The position numbers were made by a program, and so were the translations under genes. A DNA stretch of 51,401 nt, from the NCBI RefSeq assembly GCF_039523795.1, contig NZ_BAAAFZ010000071.1, forward strand, positions 1-51,401. Direction: 5' to 3'. Within the stretch, counting starts at the first letter, position 1. Each line of letters opens with the position of its first letter. Below are positions 15,268 through 22,599 of this stretch, one piece after another. This DNA comes from Craurococcus roseus (GTDB lineage: Bacteria; Pseudomonadota; Alphaproteobacteria; Acetobacterales; Acetobacteraceae). The notes below the pieces were generated by a model. That model saw only the letters and a list, made by a program, of their open reading frames with translations, was not told the DNA's origin and did not search any database.

Positions 15268-16584
15268 ATGATCATCGTAGACAGGCTGCTCCGGCAGCGC
15301 GAGGCGGACGGCAAGCCGGTGCGGGTCGGGATGGTCGGCGCCGGCTTCATGGCGCGCGGCATCGCCAACCAGATCGTCAACTCCGTGCCCGGGATGCGGC
15401 TGGTCGCCATCGCCAACCGCACCCTCAACAACGCGGTGCAGGCCTACACGGAAGCCGGCGTCGAAGAGGTAGCCTTCGTCGGCAGCCAGAAGGCGTTGGA
15501 GAAGTGCATCGACACGAACCGCCCGGCCGTGACGCAGGACCCGATGCTGCTCTGCGCCGCCGACGGCATCGACTGCCTGATCGACGCCACCGGCGCCGTG
15601 GAGCACGGCGCGCAGGTCACGATGCAGGCCATCGCCTATGGCAAGCACGTGGTGACGATGAACGCCGAGCTGGACGCGACGGTCGGCCCGATCCTGAAGC
15701 GCCACGCCGACAAGGCCGGCGTTATCCTCACCGGCTGCGACGGCGACCAGCCCGGCGTGCAGATGAACCTGTATCGGTTCGTGAAGTCGATCGGCCTGAC
15801 GCCGCTGCTCTGCGGCAACGTCAAGGGCCTCCAGGACCCCTACCGCAACCCGACCACCCAGAAGGGCTTCGCCGAGAAGTGGGGGCAGAACCCCTACATG
15901 GTCACGTCTTTCGCCGACGGCACCAAGATCAGCTTCGAGCAGGCGGTGGTAGCCAACGCCACCGGTATGACGGTGGTGCAGCGCGGCATGACCGGCATCG
16001 AGCACCCGGGCCATGTGGACGAGCTGACCAAGTCCTACGACGTGGACATGCTGCGCGAGCTGGGCGGCATCGTGGACTACGTGGTGGGCAGCAAGCCCGG
16101 TCCCGGCGTGTTCGTGCTCGCCACCCACGATGACCCGAAGCAGCGCCACTACCTCAATCTCTACAAGCTGGGCGAAGGGCCGCTCTACTCCTTCTACACC
16201 CCCTACCACCTCTGCCACTTCGAGGTGCCGCTCTCCGTCGCCCGATTGGTGTTGTGCGGCGACGCCGTGATGCAGCCGATCGACGGGCCACGGGTGGACG
16301 TGGTCACCACCGCCAAGACCGACCTCAAGGCCGGCACGGTGATCGACGCCCTCGGCGGCTACCACAGCTACGGCCAGGCCGAGACCTACGACGCCTCGCG
16401 CGCCGAGCGGCTCCTGCCCATGGGCCTCGCCGAAGGCTGCAAGCTGCTGCGCGACGTGAGGAAGGACCAAGTGCTCACCTACGCCGACGTGGAGGTGCCG
16501 GAAGGCCGCCTCGTGGACCAGCTCCGCGCCGAGCAAGACGAGGCCTTCCCGGGCGACGCGCAGGGGGTGCGCGCGGCGGCGTAG
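15268..16584 (+). CDS. NAD(P)-binding oxidoreductase with C-terminal SAF domain
   Basis: A 438-aa protein whose N-terminal half is a homoserine dehydrogenase/Gfo-Idh-like Rossmann domain (VGMVGAGFMARGIANQIV, about residues 19-36; LIDATGAVEHG; GKHVVTMNAELDATVG). The last 100 residues match an SAF domain (AKTDLKAGTVIDALGG, then LPMGLAEGCKLLRDV). I know this combination as a conserved but poorly described oxidoreductase often found next to sugar nucleotide genes, here rfbC 68 bp upstream. It is probably involved in making a modified sugar or polyol, which is inference. The ATG at 15268 follows GGAAG. Confidence 0.82.
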   Translation: MIIVDRLLRQREADGKPVRVGMVGAGFMARGIANQIVNSVPGMRLVAIANRTLNNAVQAYTEAGVEEVAFVGSQKALEKCIDTNRPAVTQDPMLLCAADGIDCLIDATGAVEHGAQVTMQAIAYGKHVVTMNAELDATVGPILKRHADKAGVILTGCDGDQPGVQMNLYRFVKSIGLTPLLCGNVKGLQDPYRNPTTQKGFAEKWGQNPYMVTSFADGTKISFEQAVVANATGMTVVQRGMTGIEHPGHVDELTKSYDVDMLRELGGIVDYVVGSKPGPGVFVLATHDDPKQRHYLNLYKLGEGPLYSFYTPYHLCHFEVPLSVARLVLCGDAVMQPIDGPRVDVVTTAKTDLKAGTVIDALGGYHSYGQAETYDASRAERLLPMGLAEGCKLLRDVRKDQVLTYADVEVPEGRLVDQLRAEQDEAFPGDAQGVRAAA

Positions 16585-16673
16585 CGACCCGAGCCTCGGC
16601 CCGTTGCGGGCGGAGGGCCGGAACACCGGTCGCCGTTAACTTTCCATTTGGAAACTTCGGCTAGGGGCGGGCG

Positions 16674-17021
16674 ATGCCAAGCAACCCGCCCGGCTCCCCG
16701 TGTCCCTACGACGAGGTGCGCCGCGAGGCGACGTTGATGGCCGGCGGCATACACGACCTTGCGCAAAGGGCAGGCGTCTACCACCACCTCTTCGTGCATT
16801 CGGGCCGGAACCACGTTTTCCCGTTGCTCGCCGCGCACGGCGCGTTGTGGGCGAGGGGGCATTTCCAGAAGGGGATGCGCTTGGGGTGGCCCGAGGTGGA
16901 ACACGCCATGCGCGACTACCGCATCATGCCTGAGCGCTTTTTCGAGGACTCGGTGGCGTGGCTCGCGGAGGTTCGAGAGGCTTTGGGCTTCGCGCGGCGG
17001 TGCGCGCCGGCGCCGCCTTGA
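16674..17021 (+). CDS. Hypothetical protein, possibly a gene fragment
   Basis: A 115-aa soluble protein that I do not recognise. The middle is rich in His and aromatic residues (GVYHHLFVHSGRNHVFPLLAAHG) and is followed by GALWARGHFQKGMRLGWPE; there is no signal peptide or membrane segment. GGGGCGGG precedes the ATG by three bases. An A/T-rich dyad (TTTCC, 16641-16645; GGAAA, 16650-16654) lies upstream and could be an operator. The protein ends in a low-complexity RRCAPAPP tail, so it may be the start of a longer gene cut short. It follows the SAF oxidoreductase by 89 bp. Confidence 0.6.
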   Translation: MPSNPPGSPCPYDEVRREATLMAGGIHDLAQRAGVYHHLFVHSGRNHVFPLLAAHGALWARGHFQKGMRLGWPEVEHAMRDYRIMPERFFEDSVAWLAEVREALGFARRCAPAPP

Positions 17022-17066
17022 GCCCCGGTCGGACCGGCGGGCGCCCCTGCCCTGGACCGGCGGCTC

Positions 17067-17106
17067 TCCCTCCCGTTCAATCCGCGCCGGACAAGAACGG
17101 GAGGGA
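17067..17106 (+). promoter_or_regulatory. Perfect 12-bp hairpin sequestering the Shine-Dalgarno of the ABM gene
   Basis: TCCCTCCCGTTC (17067-17078) is exactly complementary in inverted order to GAACGGGAGGGA (17095-17106), with a 16-nt loop. The right arm contains the ribosome-binding sequence GGGAGGGA, six bases before the ATG at 17113. In RNA this would form a very stable stem hiding the site, as expected for translational control, an RNA switch or a protein-bound leader. No U-run follows, so it is not an intrinsic terminator. Confidence 0.65.
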
Positions 17107-17112
17107 AGCCGC

Positions 17113-17415
17113 ATGGCCCGCGTCGCCATCGTCGTCGAGTTCAAGCTGAAGGCCGGCCAGCACGCCGCCTTCGACCGCCTGATCCGCGAGCACGCCCGCG
17201 AGACGCTGGAGGAGGAACCAGGCTGCGAGCGCTTCGACGTGCTCCAGCCCTTCGGCCGCGACGGCGCGCCCGACGAGGGCCGCGTCATGCTGTGCGAGGT
17301 CTACCGGGACCAAGCCGCGGTGGACGCGCACGCCAAGAACCCGCGCTTGGCCACCGTGCGCGACGCCTACGCCCCGATGGTCGAGGACCGGCGCCTCACC
17401 CTTTGCGCCATGTGA
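17113..17415 (+). CDS. ABM-domain protein (antibiotic biosynthesis monooxygenase family)
   Basis: A 100-aa protein consisting of one dimeric ferredoxin-like ABM domain: VAIVVEFKLKAGQHAAFDRL (residues 4-23), EEEPGCERFDVLQP (about 38), VMLCEVYRDQAAVDAHAKN (about 58-76). Family members act as cofactor-free quinol or polyketide monooxygenases, heme-degrading enzymes or, as in YgiN, quinol oxidases; the substrate here cannot be deduced. The length is typical. Its ribosome-binding site lies in the right arm of a perfect 12-bp inverted repeat, so expression is probably controlled at translation. It is followed by an unusually A/T-rich gap before the next gene. Confidence 0.88.
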   Translation: MARVAIVVEFKLKAGQHAAFDRLIREHARETLEEEPGCERFDVLQPFGRDGAPDEGRVMLCEVYRDQAAVDAHAKNPRLATVRDAYAPMVEDRRLTLCAM

Positions 17416-17448
17416 GCCCGGCGGCGGCCGGTGCTAAACCTATAAGTT

Positions 17449-17484
17449 GAAAACTAAACTGTTTTCTTTCACGCGATAGTGAAA
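17449..17484. promoter_or_regulatory. Two adjoining 6-6-6 inverted repeats upstream of the M15-type gene
   Basis: GAAAAC-6 nt-GTTTTC (17449-17466) is directly followed by TTTCAC-6 nt-GTGAAA (17467-17484). Both are exact 18-bp dyads with six-base arms and six-base centres, back to back, in an A/T-rich island of otherwise GC-rich DNA. They lie 20-55 bp before the ATG at 17504, overlapping the likely promoter (a TTGAAA at 17447 could be a -35 box). The arrangement suits binding of two repressor dimers side by side. Confidence 0.45.
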
Positions 17485-17503
17485 AGAGGTAAGTTCCGGT
17501 CCC

Positions 17504-18055
17504 ATGACCGGCCGACGCCCCTTCCTGCTCGGTGCCGCCGCGGTGGCGGCCGGCGGGGCGTTGCCGGCCGCTTGGCAACGCGCCTCGGCCGCCGCTACGA
17601 CCCCGGCGGAGCGTTGGATCTGGGCGAAGAACCACGCGGGGGAGGAGGTCGCCACCGCCTACCGCGCGGGCGATGCCTACCACCCCCAAGCGGTGGCCCG
17701 CCTCCGCCACCTGTTCCGCGACCTGCGCGAAGAGGTCCAAGGGCCGTTGCCGCCGCTGCTCGTGGACATCCTGTCGGTCCTCCAGGAGCAATGGGGCTAC
17801 ACGCGGCCCCTGCTGGTCGGCTCCGGCTACCGCACCCTCAAGACCAACATGTCGCTCGAGGGCGCCGCCCCGGCGAGCTTCCACTTGCGGGGCTGGGCCG
17901 CGGACATCTCGGTGAAGGGCATCCGGCCGCTGGACCTCGGCTTGTCGGTGTGGACCCTGTCGCAACGGTTCGGCTTCATGGGGGTGGGCCTCTACCCCGG
18001 CTTCGTCCACCTGGACGTCGGCCCGCGGCGGGCCTGGACGCGCTTCGCGTCCTGA
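17504..18055 (+). CDS. Tat-exported M15/DUF882 (YcbK-like) murein endopeptidase
   Basis: A 183-aa exported zinc peptidase-like protein. Residues 1-30 form a twin-arginine signal (GRRPFLLGAAAVAAGG, ending near ASA-A). The mature part has the YcbK/M15A layout: SGYRT (about 108), SFHLRGWAADI with the first His and Asp ligands (about 125-137), and GVGLYPGFVHLDVG with the last His ligand (about 164-177). Relatives (MepK) cut peptide cross-links in peptidoglycan. It is a single gene behind a putative double operator, and secG follows 91 bp later. The Shine-Dalgarno (AGAGG) is rather far from the ATG. Confidence 0.9.
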   Translation: MTGRRPFLLGAAAVAAGGALPAAWQRASAAATTPAERWIWAKNHAGEEVATAYRAGDAYHPQAVARLRHLFRDLREEVQGPLPPLLVDILSVLQEQWGYTRPLLVGSGYRTLKTNMSLEGAAPASFHLRGWAADISVKGIRPLDLGLSVWTLSQRFGFMGVGLYPGFVHLDVGPRRAWTRFAS

Positions 18056-18146
18056 CGCCGCCCGGCCCGGTTGAGGCAGGGCGGTTCCAGCGGCGGGCGA
18101 TTTGCCCTAGGAAGCGGCCTCCGCACCGGATCGCCGCCCGTACCCC

Positions 18147-18479
18147 ATGACCACCGTCCTGCTCGTCATCCACCTGTTCGTCACCCTGGCGCTGATCGGG
18201 GTGGTCCTCCTCCAGCGCAGCGAGGGCGGGGGCCTCGGCATCGGCTCGTCCCAAGGCATGGGCTCCTTCATGACCGGGCGCGGCACCGCGAACCTGCTGA
18301 CGCGCGCCACGGCCTTCCTCGCCGTCGCCTTCTTCGCGCTGTCGCTGACGCTCGCCTACCTGTCGCGCGGCACCGGCCAGCCCCGCTCCATCCTGGACGC
18401 GCCGGCCGTCAACCCGGGCGCCCCCGCCGCCCCGGCGGCGCCCGCCACGCCTCCGCCGCCGGCGGTGCCCACGAACTAG
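18147..18479 (+). CDS. secG: Preprotein translocase subunit SecG
   Basis: Small membrane subunit of the SecYEG translocon, 110 aa. Two membrane segments are visible (residues 3-20 and about 52-72), separated by the conserved cytoplasmic loop QRSEGGGLGIGSSQGMGSFM and then RGTANLLTRATAFLA. The C-terminus is a Pro/Ala-rich tail (about residues 85-110), common in alphaproteobacterial SecG. SecG assists SecA-driven protein export. In many alphaproteobacteria pyrG follows directly; here a transporter gene stands between the two. Confidence 0.96.
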   Translation: MTTVLLVIHLFVTLALIGVVLLQRSEGGGLGIGSSQGMGSFMTGRGTANLLTRATAFLAVAFFALSLTLAYLSRGTGQPRSILDAPAVNPGAPAAPAAPATPPPPAVPTN

Positions 18480-18668
18480 CGGCCGGCGGGCGCCTTCCGC
18501 GTCCGGGGAATACCCGAGCCGGGAAGCGCGCAACGCGATGCGGGCGGCCACGGGACGGACGGCGGGCGATGGCGGTCCCGCCCGGAGGTCCACAGGCCGA
18601 AGCCTGGCGCTTGGTCCGCGGCCCCGCCATCCCGGCGTGCCGCCCGGGAGCGGAGCACGACGCCGCCG

Positions 18669-19952
18669 ATGCCCCTGTCCGTCGTCGCCTTCCTCGTGCT
18701 CATGGCCGTCTTCGCCTGGGGCGCCGCCACGCCGGTCAACGCCGGCTTGGCGGCGATCGTCGCGGCCTACGCCATCGGCGTCCCGCTGGCCGGGCTCTCC
18801 GTCGAGGAGGTGACGGCGCGCTTCCCGGCGGGCCTGTTCTTCACCCTGCTCGGCACCACGCTCCTGTTCTCCATCCTGCGCGCCGCCGGCACCATCGACC
18901 TGCTCGCCCACTGGGCCGGGCGGCTGGCGCGGGGAAGGCCGGGCCGGGCCCCGCTCCTGATGTTCGCCTTGGCCGCCGCCCTTGCCACGGCCGGCGCCTT
19001 CACGCCCGCGGCGGTCGCCGTAGTGGCGCCGGTCGCACTGGCGCTCGGGGCCCGGTTCGGCGTCGGCGAAATCGCCATGGGCTTGGTGGTCGTGCAGGGG
19101 GCGAACGCCGGCGCCTTCTCGCCGGCCAACCCCTTCGGCGTGATCGCGGGCCGGATGCTGGACCAAGCCGGCGCGCCGGGCGGCGGCGCCTTCGCCCTCT
19201 ACGCCGGTTGCTTCCTGTTCAACGCCGCCCTGGCGGCCACCGTCTTCGCGGTCGCCCAGCGGTGGGCCGGCGGCCCGGCGGCAGGGGAGGCCGCGCCCGC
19301 GCCACCGGCTGCACCTGCCGAAGCCCATCCACCGTCGGGCGCACCGCCGGTCCGGCTGGACGCCTTCCGGGCCATGACCCTCTTGGCCGTGGTTTCGCTC
19401 CTGGTCCTGACGCTCGGCTTCGGGCTCGACGTCGGCGTCGCCGCGCTGTTCGCGTCCCTCGCGCTGGTCGCGGCGCGGCCGGCGGTCCAGAAGCCCGCGC
19501 TGGCAGGCGTCCCCTGGTCCGCGATCCTGCTCGTCACCGGCGTCGTCACCTATGTCGGCGTGCTGGAACGGATCGGCGCCGTGGCCGAAGCGCAAGCGCT
19601 GGTGGCAGCCATGGGCGACGGCCCGGCCGCGGCCCTCGTCGTGTGCTACCTGGTGGCCTTCGTGTCGGCCTTCGCGTCCACCACCGGGACGCTCGGCGCC
19701 GCGACCCCCGTGGTGGCGGCGATCGCGACCGATCCCTCCGTGTCGCCTCTTGGCGTCGTGACCGCGGTCGGCGTGGCGGCCTCCGTGGTGGACATCAGCC
19801 CGATGTCCACCAGCGGCGCCCTGCTGCTGGCGAGCGCCCTGCCGAAGAACGAGGCGCTGTTCTTCCGGGCGCTGCTCGCCTACGCCGCTGCGATGGTCGC
19901 GGTCGCGCCCCTGTTGGCTTGGCTGGCCTTCGTCCGTTCGGGCCTGTTCTGA
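18669..19952 (+). CDS. MatC-like dicarboxylate carrier (ion transporter superfamily)
   Basis: A polytopic membrane protein of 427 aa with about 11-12 membrane segments in two halves joined by a hydrophilic Ala/Pro linker (about residues 200-230). The first half resembles the MatC N-terminal/DcuC type: TLLGTTLLFSILRAAGTIDLL, then GAFTPAAVAVVAPVALALG and GANAGAFSPANPFGVI, whose small-residue and Ser/Pro hairpins are typical of substrate loops. The second half has a matching ASTTGTLGAATPVVAAI and the hairpin DISPMSTSGALLLA. Relatives carry malonate and other C4-dicarboxylates; the substrate is inferred only. It is positioned 189 bp after secG and 99 bp before pyrG. Confidence 0.85.
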   Translation: MPLSVVAFLVLMAVFAWGAATPVNAGLAAIVAAYAIGVPLAGLSVEEVTARFPAGLFFTLLGTTLLFSILRAAGTIDLLAHWAGRLARGRPGRAPLLMFALAAALATAGAFTPAAVAVVAPVALALGARFGVGEIAMGLVVVQGANAGAFSPANPFGVIAGRMLDQAGAPGGGAFALYAGCFLFNAALAATVFAVAQRWAGGPAAGEAAPAPPAAPAEAHPPSGAPPVRLDAFRAMTLLAVVSLLVLTLGFGLDVGVAALFASLALVAARPAVQKPALAGVPWSAILLVTGVVTYVGVLERIGAVAEAQALVAAMGDGPAAALVVCYLVAFVSAFASTTGTLGAATPVVAAIATDPSVSPLGVVTAVGVAASVVDISPMSTSGALLLASALPKNEALFFRALLAYAAAMVAVAPLLAWLAFVRSGLF

Positions 19953-20051
19953 CCGTTGGGGGCGGCCGGCTGAGGCGCCCGCGCCACAACGGCGCGACGG
20001 CGGCGCCACACGGGTAGCCCTCGCGCCGCCGCGGGAGTATGACGGACGCCC

Positions 20052-21686
20052 ATGGCGCGGTTCGTATTCATCACCGGCGGCGTGGTCTCCTCCCTCGGAA
20101 AAGGCATCGCGGCGGCGTCCCTCGGGGCGCTGTTGCAGGCCCGCGGGCACAGGGTCCGGCTCCGCAAGCTCGACCCCTACCTGAACGTGGACCCGGGGAC
20201 GATGTCCCCGACCCAGCACGGCGAGGTCTTCGTCACCGACGACGGGGCGGAGACCGACCTCGACCTCGGCCACTACGAGCGGTTCACCGGCGTCCACGCC
20301 TCGCGCGCGGACAACTGGACCACCGGCCGCATCTACGCCGACGTGATCGCGGCGGAGCGGCGGGGCGATTACCTGGGCGGCACCGTCCAGGTGATCCCGC
20401 ACATCACCGACAAGATCAAGGAATCCATCCAGGCCGAGACGGACGGCTACGACTTCGTCCTGGTCGAGATCGGCGGCACGGTGGGCGACATCGAGAGCCT
20501 GCCCTTCCTGGAGGCCATCCGCCAGCTCGCCAACGAGTTGGGGCCGCAGCGCAGCCTGTTCATGCACCTCACCCTGGTGCCGTACATCCCGACCGCCGGC
20601 GAGCTGAAGACCAAGCCGACCCAGCATTCGGTGAAGGAGCTGCTGGGCTTGGGCATCCAGCCGCAGATCCTGCTCTGCCGCTGCGACCGGCCGATCCCGG
20701 ACAACGAGCGGCGCAAGATCGCGCTGTTCTGCAACGTGCGCCCGGAAGCGGTGATTCCGGCGCTCGACGCCGGCACCATCTACAACGTGCCGCTCCAGTA
20801 CCACGCCGAAGGGCTGGACCAGGAGGTGCTCCGCCATTTCAACATGTCGGCCTGGGGCAGGCCCGACCTCCGGCGCTGGGAGCGGATCGTCCAGGCGGTG
20901 CGCCAGCCGGAAGGCGAGGTGACGATCGCGGTGGTCGGCAAGTACACGAACCTCCTCGACAGCTACAAGTCGCTGAACGAGGCGCTCACCCACGGCGGCA
21001 TCGCGCACAACGTCCGCGTCCGCCTCGACTGGGTGGAGAGCGAAATATTCGATGGCGCCGATGGCGCGCTGGAGCGCCTTTCCGGCGTCAACGGCATCCT
21101 GGTGCCCGGCGGCTTCGGCGAGCGCGGCACGCCTGGCAAGATCGAGGCCGTGCGCTTCGCCCGCGAGCGCCGCGTGCCGTTCCTGGGCATCTGCTTCGGG
21201 ATGCAGATGGCGGTGATCGAGGCGGCGCGGAACCTGGTGGGCCTGCGCGACGCCTCCTCCACCGAATTCGGCGCCTGCCCGGAACCTGTGGTCGGCCTGC
21301 TGACTGAGTGGATGCGCGGCAACGCGCTGGAGCGGCGCACCGCCGCCGGCGACCTCGGCGGCACCATGCGCCTCGGCTCCTACCCGGCGAAGCTGGCCGA
21401 GGACTCGCTCGTGCGCTCGGTCTACGACGGCGCCGGCGAGATCACCGAGCGCCACCGCCACCGCTACGAGGTGAACGTGAACTACAAGGACCGGCTGGAG
21501 GAGGCGGGCCTGCGCTTCTCCGGCATGTCGCCCGACGGCGCCCTGCCGGAGATCGTGGAGTACCCGGACCACCCGTGGTTCATCGGCGTGCAGTTCCACC
21601 CGGAGCTGAAGTCCAAGCCCTTCGACCCGCACCCGCTGTTCCGCGGCTTCGTCGGCGCCGCGGTGCGCCAGGCGCGGCTGGTATGA
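20052..21686 (+). CDS. pyrG: CTP synthase
   Basis: Makes CTP from UTP using glutamine and ATP, the last step of pyrimidine nucleotide synthesis; 544 aa, full length. The N-terminal synthetase domain has FITGGVVSSLGKGIAAASLG (residues 5-24) and the conserved YLNVDPGTMSPTQHGEVFVT. The C-terminal class I glutamine amidotransferase domain has the nucleophile Cys in GICFGMQ (about 380) and the His/Glu pair in FHPELKSKPFDPHPLF (about 518). It overlaps kdsA by ATGA, a pairing common in alphaproteobacteria, linking CTP supply with CMP-KDO formation for lipopolysaccharide. Confidence 0.98.
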   Translation: MARFVFITGGVVSSLGKGIAAASLGALLQARGHRVRLRKLDPYLNVDPGTMSPTQHGEVFVTDDGAETDLDLGHYERFTGVHASRADNWTTGRIYADVIAAERRGDYLGGTVQVIPHITDKIKESIQAETDGYDFVLVEIGGTVGDIESLPFLEAIRQLANELGPQRSLFMHLTLVPYIPTAGELKTKPTQHSVKELLGLGIQPQILLCRCDRPIPDNERRKIALFCNVRPEAVIPALDAGTIYNVPLQYHAEGLDQEVLRHFNMSAWGRPDLRRWERIVQAVRQPEGEVTIAVVGKYTNLLDSYKSLNEALTHGGIAHNVRVRLDWVESEIFDGADGALERLSGVNGILVPGGFGERGTPGKIEAVRFARERRVPFLGICFGMQMAVIEAARNLVGLRDASSTEFGACPEPVVGLLTEWMRGNALERRTAAGDLGGTMRLGSYPAKLAEDSLVRSVYDGAGEITERHRHRYEVNVNYKDRLEEAGLRFSGMSPDGALPEIVEYPDHPWFIGVQFHPELKSKPFDPHPLFRGFVGAAVRQARLV

Positions 21687-22525
21687 CGGCCGCCGCCCGC
21701 ACCGTCCGCGTCGGCGGCGTCGAGTTCGGCAACCGCTCGCCGCTCGCCTTCATCTCCGGCCCCTGCCAGATTGAGAGCCGCGCGCACGCGCTGGAGACCG
21801 CGCACGCCTTGCGGGAGATGGCGGCCTCGGCCGGGGTGCCGCTGGTCTACAAGTCGAGCTTCGACAAGGCCAACCGCACCAGCCTGAACGCCGCGCGCGG
21901 CATCGGCCTGTCGGAAGGCTTGGCCATACTCGCCGAGGTGCGCGAGGCCACCGGATTGCCGGTGCTCACCGATGTCCACGCCGCCGAGCAGTGCGCCCCG
22001 GCGGCGGAGGCGGTGGACTGCCTCCAGATCCCCGCCTTTTTGTGCCGGCAGACGGATCTGCTCTTGGCCGCGGGCGAGGCGGGCAAGCCGGTCAACATCA
22101 AGAAGGGCCAGTTCCTCGCGCCCTGGGACATGCGCAACGTCGCCGCCAAGGTCGCCAGCACGGGCAACGAAGCGGTGCTGCTGACCGAGCGCGGCGCCTC
22201 TTTCGGCTACAACACACTGGTCAGCGACATGCGCGCCCTGCCGATCATGGCCGAGACCGGCTACCCCGTGGTGTTCGACGCCACCCATTCCGTGCAGCAG
22301 CCCGGCGGGCAGGGGAGCAGCAGCGGCGGCCAGCGGGAATACGCCCCCGTGCTCGCCCGCGCCGCGGTGGCGATCGGTGTCGCCGCGGTGTTCATCGAAA
22401 CCCACCCCGACCCCGACCGCGCCCCTTCGGACGGGCCGAACATGATCCCGCTCCGCGAGATGCCGGCCCTGTTCGCGCGGCTGAAGGCCTTCGACGTGCT
22501 GGCGAAGGGCCACGCCGCGTCCTGA
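21683..22525 (+). CDS. kdsA: 2-dehydro-3-deoxyphosphooctonate aldolase (KDO-8-P synthase)
   Basis: Condenses phosphoenolpyruvate with arabinose-5-phosphate to give KDO-8-phosphate, the precursor of the lipopolysaccharide inner core; cytoplasmic, 280 aa. The TIM-barrel signatures ISGPCQIES (about residue 23), YKSSFDKANRTS (about 53), VNIKKGQFLAPWDM (about 133) and FDATHSVQQPGGQGSSSGGQ are all present. The Cys in GPCQIES is the metal-ligand position that marks the metal-dependent class. The ATG is inside the pyrG stop (ATGA), so translation is coupled. In many relatives eno follows; here three accessory genes come first. Confidence 0.98.
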   Translation: MTAAARTVRVGGVEFGNRSPLAFISGPCQIESRAHALETAHALREMAASAGVPLVYKSSFDKANRTSLNAARGIGLSEGLAILAEVREATGLPVLTDVHAAEQCAPAAEAVDCLQIPAFLCRQTDLLLAAGEAGKPVNIKKGQFLAPWDMRNVAAKVASTGNEAVLLTERGASFGYNTLVSDMRALPIMAETGYPVVFDATHSVQQPGGQGSSSGGQREYAPVLARAAVAIGVAAVFIETHPDPDRAPSDGPNMIPLREMPALFARLKAFDVLAKGHAAS

Positions 22526-22599
22526 CCCGCCGGGCTTGGTGGGCCGCTCGGCCGCCGTATAGGCTCGCGGCGGAAAAACGGCCCGCGGAGGGAGTCGCC

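Noticed and set aside
17031..17063. Direct repeat GGACCGGCGG twice
   Set aside because: Short and GC-rich; chance occurrence is likely in this genome.
18056..18146. Possible tRNA gene beside secG
   Set aside because: No cloverleaf, no T-loop sequence and no CCA end could be found.
17976..21632. Minus-strand open frame of over 1200 codons opposite secG, the carrier and pyrG
   Set aside because: It overlaps three clear genes; its composition (His/Arg/Gln-rich) is typical of antisense frames.
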